Shown: positions 1 to 9,027, counted from the stretch's first letter. The stretch is DNA of 64,000 nucleotides from Stenotrophomonas maltophilia (GCF_023518235.1 NZ_CP090423.1:3161001-3225000), one strand, 5' to 3'. Program-made: numbers and translations. The notes: generated by a model from the sequence alone, not told the origin.

Positions 1-1
1 T

Positions 2-271
2 GGTTTTGTACTGCAGAGCAACCAGCCACCGGTGCGCGGGCGCAGTGCCATCGAGGCGGCGTATGCCGGCCAGGGCGGCAGCCCGTTGCGGTTGCGTGCG
101 CTGGCCTACGCCGTGGAAGAGAACACCGGTTACATCATCGGTGCCTACAGCTACGGCAACAACGCGGGCGATACCGGCAAGTTCACGCTCACGCTGAAGC
201 GCGTGGGTGATGGGCCGTGGTTGATTTTCTCGGACATGGACAACGGCAATGCGCCACCGCGTGCGCGCTGA
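2..271 (+). CDS. SnoaL/DUF4440-like protein, C-terminal part (5' end outside window)
   Basis: The reading frame is open from base 2 and ends at a TGA at 269-271, so only about 89 C-terminal residues are present. The visible part has the strand-rich layout of small NTF2/SnoaL-fold proteins: a helix (RSAIEAAYAG), then strands ending in FTLTLKRVGDGPWLIFSDM, the typical 'variable strand, W-x-I-x-x-D' finish of DUF4440-type proteins used for stress or small-molecule roles. No signal peptide can be judged because the start is missing. It is followed by a SMAG palindrome and a bidirectional terminator shared with gpsA. The fold assignment is by pattern only, and no function can be given. Confidence 0.6.
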   Translation, partial: GFVLQSNQPPVRGRSAIEAAYAGQGGSPLRLRALAYAVEENTGYIIGAYSYGNNAGDTGKFTLTLKRVGDGPWLIFSDMDNGNAPPRAR

Positions 272-280
272 TGGTTTCCG

Positions 281-301
281 CCGGGCATGGCCCGGCGCTA
301 C
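281..301 (-). repeat. SMAG palindrome
   Basis: Reads GTAGCGCCGGGCCATGCCCGG on the minus strand: GTAG head followed by a short hairpin. It lies just past the stop of the left-edge gene. The 3' tail of the element runs into the terminator. Confidence 0.7.
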
Positions 302-306
302 CGAAA

Positions 307-333
307 AAAACCCCGGCATGTGGCCGGGGTTTT
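307..333. terminator. bidirectional Rho-independent terminator (left-edge gene / gpsA)
   Basis: An 11-bp perfect stem, AAAACCCCGGC pairing with GCCGGGGTTTT, encloses a 5-nt loop. The A-run on one side and T-run on the other suit termination from both convergent genes. Confidence 0.85.
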
Positions 334-337
334 CGAT

Positions 338-1363
338 TTACTTGAACAGCGTGTCCGGATATTCCGGTTTCTGTTCCCGCGCCAGCAATGCGCGCAGACC
401 TTCTTCCGGCGTCTGCTCGCCGTGCAGCACGGCACGCACGCGGTCGGAGATCGGCAGGTCGATGCCATGCCGGCGTGCCTGTCGCATCACTTCGTCGGCG
501 GTCTGCACCGACTCGACCACCTGGCCGATTTCGCGCACGGCATCCTGCAGCGTCTGGCCACGGCCCAGGGCCAGGCCCAGGCGGCGGTTGCGCGACAGGT
601 CACCGGTGCAGGTCAGCACCAGATCGCCCAGGCCGGCCAGGCCCATCAGCGTTTCCGGCTTGGCACCGATCGCAGCGGCCAGGCGCAGCATCTCGTTCAG
701 ACCTCGGGTGATCAGGCCGGCACGGGCGTTGAGGCCCAGCTGCATGCCATCGGCCACGCCGGTGGCCACGGCCAGCACGTTCTTCATCGCGCCGCCCAGC
801 TCGGCGCCGACCATGTCGTCGCCGGTATAGGCGCGGAACGCCGGGCCGTGCATGGCCTCGGCCACCGTCTGCGCGAACTCGGGCACGTCGCCGTGCACGG
901 TGATCGCGGTCGGCAGGCCCTGGGTCACTTCCTTGGCGAACGACGGGCCGGTGACCACGGCCAGCGGCACGTCCTCGCCCAGCACCTCGCGCGCCACCTC
1001 ATGCAGGAAGCGGCCCGAGCCGGGTTCGAAGCCCTTGGTGGCCCAGGCCACGCCGGCACCGGCCGGACGCAGCGGCGCCAGCGCGCGCACGGTTTCACCG
1101 AAGGCGTGCGACGGGGTCACCACCAGGATCCAGGCCGCGCCCTGCACCGCCGACGCCAGGTCGGTGGTGGCACGCAGGCTGTCCGGCAGCGGGATGCCCG
1201 GCAGGTAGCGCGGGTTCTCGTGGCGCTGGTCGATGGCTTCGACCACGGCGGCATCGCGCCCCCACAGCACGGTCGGGTGACCGTGCCGTGCGAGCAGGCT
1301 GGCCAGCGCGGTTCCCCAGGAACCGGCGCCCAGCACGGCGATCTTGTCAGCGGTAGTGCTCAT
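338..1363 (-). CDS. gpsA: NAD(P)H-dependent glycerol-3-phosphate dehydrogenase
   Basis: Reduces dihydroxyacetone phosphate to sn-glycerol 3-phosphate in the cytoplasm, the backbone for phospholipid synthesis. The 341-residue product has the family's normal length. The N-terminal dinucleotide loop [10 protein letters not shown] (about 12-21) is intact. GPSFAKEV (about 137) and [14 protein letters not shown] (about 245) are the typical C-domain signatures, with the catalytic lysine in the GAMKNV segment. The gene starts 20 bp after the secB stop. The order yibN-secB-gpsA matches the enterobacterial yibN-grxC-secB-gpsA cluster without grxC, so cotranscription is likely. Identification is secure. 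Confidence 0.97.
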   Translation of the reverse strand: MSTTADKIAVLGAGSWGTALASLLARHGHPTVLWGRDAAVVEAIDQRHENPRYLPGIPLPDSLRATTDLASAVQGAAWILVVTPSHAFGETVRALAPLRPAGAGVAWATKGFEPGSGRFLHEVAREVLGEDVPLAVVTGPSFAKEVTQGLPTAITVHGDVPEFAQTVAEAMHGPAFRAYTGDDMVGAELGGAMKNVLAVATGVADGMQLGLNARAGLITRGLNEMLRLAAAIGAKPETLMGLAGLGDLVLTCTGDLSRNRRLGLALGRGQTLQDAVREIGQVVESVQTADEVMRQARRHGIDLPISDRVRAVLHGEQTPEEGLRALLAREQKPEYPDTLFK

Positions 1364-1383
1364 CCGTGACGTCGCAGCAGGGA

Positions 1384-1902
1384 TCAGGCGTTGCCGGCCG
1401 GCTCGGAGTCAGCCAGCGACGGTGCGTCGCCCTGCTCCTGGCGCTGGCGCAGGGTTTCTGCGTACAGGCCTTCGAAGTTGATCGGCTGCAGGAAGAACGG
1501 CGGGAAGCCACCGGCCTGGATCAGGTCGCTGATCAGCTGGCGCACGTACGGGAACAGGATGTTCGGGCACTGGGTGCCGAGCAGCACGTCGATCGACTGC
1601 GGGTCCAGGCCGACCAGGCCGAACACGCCGGCCTGCTTCACTTCGGCCACGTAGGCGGTGCGCTCACCGGCCTGGCAGGTCAGGGTCACGGCCAGCACGA
1701 CTTCGAAGGCGTTCTCACCCAGGCGCTGCACCTGCTGGTTCAGGTTCAGCTGCAGCTCCGGCTGCACCTGGTCATTGAAGATGGTCGGTGCGTTCGGCGA
1801 CTCGAAGGAGACGTCCTTGACGTAGATCTTCTCGACGGTGAAAGCGGGGCCGGTGGCGGCATCGACCGGCGCAGCGGCGCCGTTGGTGATCTCTTCGGAC
1901 AT
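1384..1902 (-). CDS. secB: protein-export chaperone SecB
   Basis: Tetrameric cytoplasmic chaperone that keeps preproteins unfolded and hands them to SecA. The 172-residue product carries the conserved core: [19 protein letters not shown], the LNLNQQ strand, the QAGVF/GLDP segment and the [10 protein letters not shown] stretch followed by [13 protein letters not shown]. The frame is open for 30 more codons upstream, but the ATG at 1902 was chosen because GGAGTTACTGGAA sits directly before it and the protein then begins MSEEITNG, as family members do. The C-terminal tail is acidic. Neighbours yibN and gpsA support the call. Confidence 0.97.
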   Translation of the reverse strand: MSEEITNGAAAPVDAATGPAFTVEKIYVKDVSFESPNAPTIFNDQVQPELQLNLNQQVQRLGENAFEVVLAVTLTCQAGERTAYVAEVKQAGVFGLVGLDPQSIDVLLGTQCPNILFPYVRQLISDLIQAGGFPPFFLQPINFEGLYAETLRQRQEQGDAPSLADSEPAGNA

Positions 1903-2001
1903 TTCCAGTAACTCCAATGAATGCAATGAAAACGAGGGTCGAACTACTGCGATGGGGGCGGCATCAGGCCCATACAAGGCCAGATCCGCCACCTGCGACG
2001 A

Positions 2002-2439
2002 TCAGTTGCGGCCCTTGACCAGCGGCAGCTCGGCCTGCTGCCAGGCGGGGATGCCGCCGTCGAGTACATAGACCTTCTCGAAGCCGGCCTTCTTCAGCGC
2101 CTTGGCGGCGGTTTCCGAGGCGTTGCCGCTGCGGCACACCAGCACCACCGGCGACTGTTTGGCGTTGGCCACCAGCTTGTTGTCCGGGCCGAAGGCACTG
2201 GCCTGGGCGTTGCGGCTGCCGGCAATGTGGCCCTTTTCGAAGTCACCGCTGGCCGACAGGTCGACCACCACCGTGCCGCCCGCGTTCATCAGCTGGGTCA
2301 GTTCGGCGGGCTTGATGCCCTTGAAGCCCCGGAACAGGCGGCGGATTTCGGTGACGATGATGGCCACGGTCAGGCCGACCAGGGCCGCGGACAGCATCGG
2401 GTTTCGGCCTGCAAAGGCCAGCAACTCTTCGTAATTCAC
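2002..2439 (-). CDS. yibN: membrane-anchored rhodanese-like protein (YibN type)
   Basis: A 145-residue protein with one N-terminal membrane helix (about 16-33) followed by a rhodanese domain. The active-site loop CRSGNAS has the cysteine at about residue 102, so persulfide chemistry is possible. The DGGIPAWQQ finish is typical of single-domain rhodaneses. It starts with GTG. Size, membrane anchor and position just before secB-gpsA match E. coli YibN. The sulfur acceptor is unknown. The grxC gene that usually lies between yibN and secB is absent here. Confidence 0.9.
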   Translation of the reverse strand: MNYEELLAFAGRNPMLSAALVGLTVAIIVTEIRRLFRGFKGIKPAELTQLMNAGGTVVVDLSASGDFEKGHIAGSRNAQASAFGPDNKLVANAKQSPVVLVCRSGNASETAAKALKKAGFEKVYVLDGGIPAWQQAELPLVKGRN

Positions 2440-2496
2440 TCAGGTCACGGGTCGATTAAGCGGGCGCCGATTGTCGCACAAGCCGGACGCCGCCCG

Positions 2497-2922
2497 TCAC
2501 TGCCCCTTCCACAGGTCCGGCAGGCCGGCGGTCTGCCACCAGCGCTTGGCTTCCGGGTCCCAGCGCCAGCGCTCGACCACCACCACGGTGCGCTCGGCCT
2601 GGGTGTTCTGGTTGATCACCCCGATTTCGACCCGGCGCTCGACCACGCCGCCATCCAGCGAGGCACTGCTGCGCTCGCGGTAGGACGACACGCGCAGCTG
2701 CGCATAGCGGTTGAGCTCGAACTCGGTCGGCGGCCGCTCCTTGCGCAGCTTCGGGTCCAGGTAGCCGATGGCATCGTCCATGCTGCCCCAGCGGATGGTC
2801 GCGCCATAGGCGATCTGGGTCTCTTCCAGCAGCTTGCGCTGCTTGCGGCTGAGGTCATCGGCCGAGGCCACGGCGCTGGCCAGCAGCAGGGAACACAACA
2901 GGAACTGGATGAGGCGGCGCAT
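2497..2922 (-). CDS. small exported protein of unknown function
   Basis: The 141-residue product begins with a clear Sec signal peptide (MRRLIQFLLCSLLLASAVASA, cleavage near residue 21). The mature part is charged. It has a helix rich in Lys/Glu/Gln (LSRKQRKLLEETQIAYG), then paired strands (VVERRVEIGVINQNT, ERTVVVVERW) and a Trp-rich end, WRWDPEAKRWWQ. There are no cysteines after the signal. It lies between yibN and a thioesterase, all on the minus strand with gaps over 30 bp. I do not recognise the family and assign no function. Conservation in Xanthomonadaceae is expected but not tested. Confidence 0.8.
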   Translation of the reverse strand: MRRLIQFLLCSLLLASAVASADDLSRKQRKLLEETQIAYGATIRWGSMDDAIGYLDPKLRKERPPTEFELNRYAQLRVSSYRERSSASLDGGVVERRVEIGVINQNTQAERTVVVVERWRWDPEAKRWWQTAGLPDLWKGQ

Positions 2923-2954
2923 CGGTGGTTTCCGCAGGGCGTCAGCCTGCCATC

Positions 2955-3422
2955 CTAACCTTTGGCGAAGGCAACGAAGCGACCGCTGAACTCGGCAGCG
3001 GCCCGTCCGTCGGCACCGGGCTGGGTGGCGATGATGCTGATGCGGGCCTTGCGGCGCTGGCGGAAGGTGTTCAGGAAGGCGTCCCAGCCAGTGGCTTCGG
3101 CCGCTTCGGCATGCGCATGCAGGTCTTCGTACACCGGCGCCAGGTAGCGCAGGTTGCTGTCGGCCACGTAGACCTCGGCGTCATGGCCGGCCAGGCGCAG
3201 GCGCAGGCTGACCAGGGCCCAGCCGGACAGGGTGAGCACCGAGGCCAGGCTGCCGCCGAAGGCGTTGCCCTTGTCGTTGACGTTGGCGGCCAGCGGCGCG
3301 GTGATGCGCAGCACGCCATCGGCGTAGCCGTCCAGGCGGATCTGCATGGCACGCACCGCCGGCATGCAGTCCAGCACGTCCTGCAGGGAAGCCAACGAGG
3401 AAGTCAGGGCATCAACGGACAT
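2955..3422 (-). CDS. YiiD C-terminal-type hotdog thioesterase
   Basis: The 155-residue protein has a hotdog-fold thioesterase layout: central helix NDKGNAFGGSLASVLTLSGWALV followed by strands ending in RKARISI. The segment N-x-K-G-x-A-F-G-G-S matches the YiiD_C/thioesterase-like group, where the motif contacts the acyl-CoA thioester. The substrate is unknown. The ATG at 3422 (MSVDALTSS) was preferred over an upstream in-frame start at 3467, because the longer form would overlap the divergent hemD start and add a non-homologous hydrophobic stretch. The starts of this gene and hemD are only about 35 bp apart, so their promoters must overlap. Confidence 0.85.
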   Translation of the reverse strand: MSVDALTSSLASLQDVLDCMPAVRAMQIRLDGYADGVLRITAPLAANVNDKGNAFGGSLASVLTLSGWALVSLRLRLAGHDAEVYVADSNLRYLAPVYEDLHAHAEAAEATGWDAFLNTFRQRRKARISIIATQPGADGRAAAEFSGRFVAFAKG

Positions 3423-3457
3423 CGGAGCAGCGACCACGACAACGAAGGGCCCGCATA

Positions 3458-4267
3458 ATGCAGGCAATGGCCGACCATACGATACCCACTGGCGCCGCCG
3501 GTTCCGATGCGGGCTGGACCTTCATTTCACTGCGCCCGCAAGGGCAGCATGCGGCGCTGCGCCGCGCTGTTGCTGGGCTGGGCGGGCAGCTGCTGGCGCT
3601 GTCGCCCTGGCGGCTGCAGCGCCTGCATGGCACGCCCGTGCTGCGCCAGCTGCAACGCGCGCTGAACTGCGATCGGGTGGTGTTCACCAGTCCGGCCGCG
3701 GTAGCCGCCGCCGCCTCGCTGCTGCCCCTGGCCGATGCCCAGCGCAGCCCGTGGCTGACCGTGGGCGAGGGCACGGCGCGCGCGCTGCAGGCGCAGGGCG
3801 TGGCCGAGGTGCATGCACCGCAGCGGATGGACAGCGAAGGCTTGCTAGCGCTGCCGGTGCTGGCCGAGGTGCAGGGCCTGCGCATCGGCCTGGTCACCGC
3901 GCCCGGCGGACGTGGCCTGATTGCCGCCCGCTTGCAGGCCGCCGGTGCCACCATCGAGCGTGCCGATGTCTACCAGCGGCGCCTGCTGCGCCTGTCGCCG
4001 CGCGCGCGGACGCGATTGACGCATTCAGCCGCACCGTGGGTGCTGGCGGTAAGCAGTGGTGACGCGCTGGATCACGTCTGGCAGCAGCTTTCGCCGGCGT
4101 TGCGCCAGCGCCTGCAGGCCCACGCCCGCGTGGTGGTGGCCAGCGATCGGCTGGGCGAGCAGGCGCGCGGCCTTGGCCTGCAACATGTCGTGCGCAGCGC
4201 CGGGCCCACCGCTGAACAGTTGGTGGCGGCTGCACACGCCACGCTCACCGGCCCGGCAGCGACCTGA
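3458..4267 (+). CDS. hemD: uroporphyrinogen-III synthase
   Basis: Closes hydroxymethylbilane with inversion of ring D to give uroporphyrinogen III for haem and sirohaem. The 269-residue product is of normal length for this poorly conserved family. It shows two Rossmann-like halves: ISLRPQGQHAALRRAV at the start, VFTSPAAVAAAASLL (the family's 'T/S-S-x-x-A-V' loop), and LGLVTAPGGRG and AVSSGDALDHVW in the second half. A second ATG at 3467 is equally usable. hemX and hemY follow on the same strand as in E. coli hemCDXY. hemC is not adjacent. The call rests on motif plus operon context. Confidence 0.92.
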   Translation: MQAMADHTIPTGAAGSDAGWTFISLRPQGQHAALRRAVAGLGGQLLALSPWRLQRLHGTPVLRQLQRALNCDRVVFTSPAAVAAAASLLPLADAQRSPWLTVGEGTARALQAQGVAEVHAPQRMDSEGLLALPVLAEVQGLRIGLVTAPGGRGLIAARLQAAGATIERADVYQRRLLRLSPRARTRLTHSAAPWVLAVSSGDALDHVWQQLSPALRQRLQAHARVVVASDRLGEQARGLGLQHVVRSAGPTAEQLVAAAHATLTGPAAT

Positions 4268-4370
4268 ACAGGGACGGGCGTCACGCTTGCCGCTGTCGTC
4301 GGCAGCGGTGATGCTGTGCATAACGCGGCCTGCCGGAACCGACTGGCAACACAGCCGACAAGGAAGCCCG

Positions 4371-5348
4371 ATGAACGACACACCGCCCGTTGCCCCACCC
4401 CGTCGACCCCTGCGCTGGCTGCTGCCGCTGGCCGGCGTGGTTGTGCTTGGCGCGGGCGGCTATGCCGGCTGGTACCTCTGGCAGACGCAAAAGGACGCCC
4501 AGCACGCGCAGGCACAGACCACCGCCGTGCAGCTGCAGGGCCTGGAGGCCACGCTGGATGCGCTGCGCCGCGACCAGCGCGCCACCAGCCAGCGCCTGCA
4601 GGATGCGGCGGCCACCAACCGGGTGCTGCGCGACGAGATGCTGGGGCTGTCGCAGCGCAGCGCGTTGCTGGAAGAAAACCTGGCCAAGCTGGCCGACAGT
4701 GCCAACCAGGGCCGGCAAGCGGTGCAGCGCGATGAGGCCGAGCTGCTGCTGACCCAGGCCGCGCAGCGCCTGAACTACGCCGACGATGTGGAGGGCGCGC
4801 GCCGCCTGTACGCGCAGGCCGCCACCGTGCTGGCCGATCTGCCCGACAGCGAGGGCCTGAACCTGCGCCAGGCACTGGTGCAGGAGCGCGACGCGCTGGA
4901 TGCACTCGGTGCCGGCCCGCGGGTGCAGTCGCTGCAGCGCCTGGATGCGTTGGCCAAGGCGTTGCAGGGCCTGCCTTCACAGATCAGCGGCGATGCCGCG
5001 CCGCGCGCAGGCAAGCTGTGGTGGCAGGCCACGCTGGCGCCGTTCGTGGACATCACCCCGAGCCGCCAGAACGGCCCGTTGACGGCGGCCGAGCGACGCA
5101 ATGCCGATGATGCGCTGCAGCTGGAACTGACCCTGGCGCGTGCGGCGATCGAGCGCGGCGACCGCGCTGGCCGCGATACCGCATTGCAGCGCGTGGAGCA
5201 CTGGGCACAGCGGCGCTGGCCGGATTCACCGGCCCTGCGCGCGCAACGTGCTGAACTGAAGGCCTTGCGCGAGCTGCCGTTGCAGGCCAGCAACACCGTT
5301 CTTGGCAGCACCCTGCAGCAACTGCGCACCCAGACCGACCGGAGGTAA
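4371..5348 (+). CDS. hemX: HemX-like membrane protein
   Basis: A 325-residue inner-membrane protein with a Pro-rich cytoplasmic start, one membrane helix (about 14-37, WLLPLAGVVVLGAGGYAGWYLW) and a long coiled-coil (about 45-110) rich in Gln/Arg/Leu. The C-terminal helical domain includes KLWWQATLAPFVDITP, typical of the HemX family. The old name 'uroporphyrinogen-III C-methyltransferase' is a misannotation for this family, because no SAM-binding site is visible. The frame is open far upstream, but the ATG at 4371 has AGGAAG just before it. It ends 6 bp before hemY and is surely cotranscribed with it. Confidence 0.9.
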   Translation: MNDTPPVAPPRRPLRWLLPLAGVVVLGAGGYAGWYLWQTQKDAQHAQAQTTAVQLQGLEATLDALRRDQRATSQRLQDAAATNRVLRDEMLGLSQRSALLEENLAKLADSANQGRQAVQRDEAELLLTQAAQRLNYADDVEGARRLYAQAATVLADLPDSEGLNLRQALVQERDALDALGAGPRVQSLQRLDALAKALQGLPSQISGDAAPRAGKLWWQATLAPFVDITPSRQNGPLTAAERRNADDALQLELTLARAAIERGDRAGRDTALQRVEHWAQRRWPDSPALRAQRAELKALRELPLQASNTVLGSTLQQLRTQTDRR

Positions 5349-5354
5349 TCCCGC

Positions 5355-6650
5355 ATGAAACCCCTGCAATCCCTGGTCGTGCTGTTGCTGGCCGTGGCCA
5401 TCGGCGTGGTGGCCGCGCAATGGCTCGGCACCGATGATCTGAACCGCTACGGCGAAGTGACCCTGCGCTATGGCGGCTATGACTACCACAGCAACCTGCC
5501 CAAGGTGGCGCTTCTGAGCGTGATCGGCGTGCTGGTGCTGTGGCTGCTGTGGAGCCTGATCGCGGCGCCGTTCCGCGCCTGGGGCCGCTACCGCCGCAAG
5601 CAGGGCCGGGTGCGCCTGATCGATGGCCTGCAGGCCTATGAGCATGGCCAGTGGCAGCGTGCGGAAAAGCTGCTGGACGGTGCCGCCAAGGACCCGGAAG
5701 TGAGTGCAGTGGCATTGGCCAATGCGGTGCGCAGTGCGCAGGCGCGTGCCGACGGTGCCGCGGGCGACGCATTGCTGCAGCGCCTGGGCGAAAGCGATGC
5801 CACGCTGCAGGCGCTGCTGCGTGCCGAACAGCTGCTGGCGCGCGATCTGCCGGTGGATGCGATCAACGCCCTGGACGTGGCGGCCATCCAGCCGCTGCCG
5901 CCGCGTGGGCTGTGGCTGCGCACCGAAGCGCTGGCCCGTGCCGGCCGTGCCCACGAGGCCTATGGGCAACTGGGCGCACTGCGCCAGAGCAAGGTGCTGC
6001 CGGCCGACGCCAACGGCGAGCTGGAAGCGCGCCTGGCTGCACAGGCCCTGCTGGAAGCGGCCGACGTCAACGCGCTGGCCGCACAGTGGGAGGCCACACC
6101 GAAGGCACTGCGGCCGACGGTGGACGTGGTGGGCGCCTATGCCAGCCGCGCGGTGGCCCTGAACTGGGATGAGCCGGCGCTGCTGGCGCTGGAACACGCG
6201 CTGGATCAGCGCTGGGACGACGAACTGGTGGCGTTGTACGGACGCCTGCCGGCCGAGCGCCTGGCCACCCGCCAGGCCAATCTGGCGCGCTGGCGCAACG
6301 TGCACGACGGCTCGGCGGCGCTGCGCCTGGCCCAGGGCCGGGTGGCGCTGGCCCAGCAGCAATGGGAGGCCGCCGATGCGTTCCTGCACGAGGCGATCGC
6401 CGCCGGCGCCGGTGCACCGGCATGGGAAGCGCTGGGCGAGCTGTTCGCACAGCGTGGCGAGCATGCGCTGGCCGCGCAGTGCCTGGCCAATGCGCTGCGC
6501 CTGCAGCGTGGCGAGGACAGTGTGGAACTGGTGCGCGGCACCGAAGCGCCGGCACGTGCGACGGTGGAAGAGCAACCGCTTGCCGCGCAGCCGCCGGTGT
6601 ATGACGCCAACGAAGAGCGCGATGAATTCGGCAACCCGCGGTTGCCGTAA
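5355..6650 (+). CDS. hemY: HemY-like TPR membrane protein
   Basis: The 431-residue product has two N-terminal membrane helices (about 5-24 and 49-71) flanking a short periplasmic loop, then a long TPR-like helical region in the cytoplasm. This is the plan of proteobacterial HemY, a protein of the haem operon whose exact role is unsettled. It is not the oxygen-dependent protoporphyrinogen oxidase also called HemY in Bacillus. The start is fixed by GGAGG ten bases upstream. The tail ends in an acidic stretch, EERDEFGNPRLP. A SMAG element and a strong terminator follow. Confidence 0.92.
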   Translation: MKPLQSLVVLLLAVAIGVVAAQWLGTDDLNRYGEVTLRYGGYDYHSNLPKVALLSVIGVLVLWLLWSLIAAPFRAWGRYRRKQGRVRLIDGLQAYEHGQWQRAEKLLDGAAKDPEVSAVALANAVRSAQARADGAAGDALLQRLGESDATLQALLRAEQLLARDLPVDAINALDVAAIQPLPPRGLWLRTEALARAGRAHEAYGQLGALRQSKVLPADANGELEARLAAQALLEAADVNALAAQWEATPKALRPTVDVVGAYASRAVALNWDEPALLALEHALDQRWDDELVALYGRLPAERLATRQANLARWRNVHDGSAALRLAQGRVALAQQQWEAADAFLHEAIAAGAGAPAWEALGELFAQRGEHALAAQCLANALRLQRGEDSVELVRGTEAPARATVEEQPLAAQPPVYDANEERDEFGNPRLP

Positions 6651-6663
6651 GCATGGCTGGGGT

Positions 6664-6684
6664 GTGCCGACCAACGGTCGGCAC
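6664..6684. repeat. SMAG-like palindrome
   Basis: GTGCCGACC and GGTCGGCAC pair around a 3-nt loop. An identical 21-bp palindrome occurs at 15457-15477. Confidence 0.65.
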
Positions 6685-6695
6685 CCATCGGAGAA

Positions 6696-6726
6696 AAAAA
6701 ACGCCGCCCGATGGGCGGCGTTTTTT
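6696..6726. terminator. bidirectional terminator between hemY and fadI
   Basis: AAAAAACGCCGCCC pairs with GGGCGGCGTTTTTT around a 3-nt loop. The 14-bp stem with A/T runs on both flanks serves two convergent genes. Confidence 0.9.
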
Positions 6727-6744
6727 CTTGTTCGATGGATGCGA

Positions 6745-8025
6745 TCAGCGTTCTACGATCGCCACCACGCCCATGCCGCCGGCGGTGCAGATCGACACCA
6801 GCGCGCGACCACCGCCGCGTTCGGCCAGCTGCTTGGCCGCCGTGGCGATCACGCGTGCGCCGGTGGCGGCGAACGGGTGGCCGGTGGCCAGCGACGAGCC
6901 CAGCAGGTTGATCTTGTCCGGGTCGATGCGGCCCAGCGGTGCGTCCAGGCCCAGGCGGTTGCGGCAGTAATCCTCGCTCTCCCACGCACGCAGGGTGCAC
7001 AGCACCTGCGCGGCGAAGGCTTCGTGGATCTCGTAGATGTCGAAGTCCTGCAGGGTCAGGCCATTGCGCTTGAGCATCTCCGGTACGGCCACGGTCGGCG
7101 CCATCAGCAGGCCTTCGCCATGAACGAAGTCCACCGCCGACACGTGCGCGTCGCGCAGGTAGGCCTGCGGTTCGTGGCCGTGCGCGCGCGCCCATTCCTC
7201 GCTGGCCAGCAGCACCGCCGCGGCACCGTCGGTGAGCGGGGTGGAATTGGCAGCGGTCAGCGTGCCGCGGCCGGAGACCTTGTCGAACGCCGGCTTCAGC
7301 GTGGCCAGCTTTTCCAGCGAGGTATCCGGGCGCAGGATGTTGTCACGCTCGACGCCGCGGAACGGCGCGATCAGGTCGTTGAAGAAGCCACGCTCATAGG
7401 CGGCGGCCAGCTTCTTGTGCGAAGAGACGGCCCACTCGTCCTGCGAATCGCGCGAGATGTTCCATTCCTTGGCCATGTCCTCGCAGTGGTCGCCCATGCT
7501 CTTGCCGGTGCGCGGTTCGGCCACGCCGGGGAACTCGGGCTTGAGCTCGGAGAACTTGAAGCCGGAGGTGAGTGCGCGGATCTTGTCGCCGGTGCTCTTG
7601 GCGCGGTTGGCCGCGAGCAGGCGCGCGCGCAGCTTCTTGCCGTACACGATCGGCACGTCGGAGGTGGTATCCGAACCACCACCGATGCCCGATTCGATCT
7701 GGCCCAGCGCGATCTTGTTGGCCACGGTGATGATGCTGTCCAGCGAGGTACCGCAGGCGCGCTGCAGGGTGATGCCCGGGGTCAAAGGCGACAGGCCCGA
7801 AGACAGCGTGGCCTCGCGGCCCAGGTTCCAGTCGCTGGAGTGCTTGATCACCGCACCCATCGCCACTTCACCGAGCTGCTGGCCATGCAGGCCGAACCGT
7901 TCGACCAGCGCGCCCAGCGTACGGACCGACATGCCGAGGTTGCCGACATCCGAATACGCGGTGTTCTGGCGGCAGAACGGAATGCGGACGCCACCGAGGA
8001 TGGCGACGGGACGAGCGTTGGGCAT
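6745..8025 (-). CDS. fadI: acetyl-CoA C-acyltransferase (FadI-type thiolase)
   Basis: Catalyses the thiolytic last step of beta-oxidation. The 426-residue protein carries all catalytic groups of the thiolase family: nucleophilic Cys at about 91 (LQRACGTSLDS), His at about 334 (IHEAFAAQ, the FadI form of the usual NEAFA motif), His at about 383 (ATGHPFAATG) and Cys at about 413 (SICTAGGMG). Loop length and the HEAF variant favour FadI over biosynthetic PhaA/AtoB. The ATG at 8025 is chosen, and another ATG at 8040 in the same frame is possible. The gene stands alone, divergent from the next gene, with no fadJ partner in view. Confidence 0.92.
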   Translation of the reverse strand: MPNARPVAILGGVRIPFCRQNTAYSDVGNLGMSVRTLGALVERFGLHGQQLGEVAMGAVIKHSSDWNLGREATLSSGLSPLTPGITLQRACGTSLDSIITVANKIALGQIESGIGGGSDTTSDVPIVYGKKLRARLLAANRAKSTGDKIRALTSGFKFSELKPEFPGVAEPRTGKSMGDHCEDMAKEWNISRDSQDEWAVSSHKKLAAAYERGFFNDLIAPFRGVERDNILRPDTSLEKLATLKPAFDKVSGRGTLTAANSTPLTDGAAAVLLASEEWARAHGHEPQAYLRDAHVSAVDFVHGEGLLMAPTVAVPEMLKRNGLTLQDFDIYEIHEAFAAQVLCTLRAWESEDYCRNRLGLDAPLGRIDPDKINLLGSSLATGHPFAATGARVIATAAKQLAERGGGRALVSICTAGGMGVVAIVER

Positions 8026-8133
8026 GGAGATACCTGGCATGGATGAGGGTGTCTGCAACATGGCCTGCACGACGGAGCAGGCATAATGGAGCCAAGTGTA
8101 GCTGCCGCCCTGTGATGGGCCAACCGTGGAACC

Positions 8134-9021
8134 ATGAGCAAACCCGACCCCGCGATGAATGCCCTTGGCGTGCTGGCCCTGGAGCTGGCCGGCGGCGAAA
8201 TCCCCCGCCAGGCGGTACTCAGCGCCGAACAGGCCGGTGAACTGGCCGAACGCGTCGGCCGTGACCTGTCCAAGCTGGTGCCGCAGGTGGCCGAGCTGGA
8301 TCTGGTGTTCGCCGCCGCGCATTTCGACCCGGCCGAAGTACTGCGCCCGGGCTGGCCGATCCATCGCCGCCTGGAAGAACTGCAGATGCGCGCGCCGGGC
8401 CGCAGCCAGGGCCCGCGCCTGCTGGCCTTTGGTGCCGACGCCAAGGGCGATGTACCGCTGCCGTTCCAGGCCGATGCCAGCCTGGTGGGCGGCGGCCTGC
8501 GCGTGGTGCCGTTCCTGCTGACCGGCAGCAACGTGGCCACCACCCAGGCGGTGGCCGATGCACTGGAGGACACGCTGCTGGCCAACGGCATGGCCCACGC
8601 CGACACCGCGCTGATGGCACAGAACACCTTCGGTGCCCGCATCGAGCACGCGCGCTATTTCACCGTGAACGATCTGGCCGCGATGATGTCGATGCAGTAC
8701 GACAACCAAGGCCTGGCCGCGCTGTGGCCGCTGATCGAGACCGCGATCATGGCCCCCGGCCAGGACGAGTGGCTCAATGCCGCGCCCGAACCGCTGCTGC
8801 GCTACACCCATGGCGAGGCACGCATGGCCTTGTTCGATCCGGCCGGCTGGTGTGCGCACTACAACCACGGCAAGAACGACTGCGACCGCCTGAAGGGCAT
8901 CTACGAGCAGTTCCTGATGCGCCAGCGGCAGATGGCTGCAGTGCTGGAAGCGCACGGCGTGCCGGTGCTGTTCGTGCACTGCGAGGCCGGGCAGGACGCG
9001 CGCGAGCTGCTGGCGCGCTGA
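8134..9021 (+). CDS. conserved protein of unknown function
   Basis: A 295-residue soluble protein with no signal peptide or membrane segment. Visible features are an Ala/Glu-rich N-terminal helical part, a hydrophobic strand series (LRVVPFLLTGSNVATTQAV), a Met/Gln-rich helix (MMSMQYDNQG), and a C-terminal half with HYNHGKNDCDRLKGIYEQF, whose His/Cys/Asp cluster could bind metal. It ends with strand VPVLFVHCE. It lies divergent from fadI and convergent with sodC. I do not recognise the family. Normal codon use and a start with GGA spacing argue that it is real. Confidence 0.8.
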   Translation: MSKPDPAMNALGVLALELAGGEIPRQAVLSAEQAGELAERVGRDLSKLVPQVAELDLVFAAAHFDPAEVLRPGWPIHRRLEELQMRAPGRSQGPRLLAFGADAKGDVPLPFQADASLVGGGLRVVPFLLTGSNVATTQAVADALEDTLLANGMAHADTALMAQNTFGARIEHARYFTVNDLAAMMSMQYDNQGLAALWPLIETAIMAPGQDEWLNAAPEPLLRYTHGEARMALFDPAGWCAHYNHGKNDCDRLKGIYEQFLMRQRQMAAVLEAHGVPVLFVHCEAGQDARELLAR

Positions 9022-9027
9022 AAGCGG

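Noticed and set aside
1384..1992. Longer secB with 30 extra residues
   Set aside because: The upstream segment has no homology to SecB starts, and GGAG sits at the ATG at 1902.
4371..5348. Uroporphyrinogen-III methyltransferase activity for HemX
   Set aside because: No SAM-binding domain is present. The protein is a membrane-anchored coiled-coil protein.
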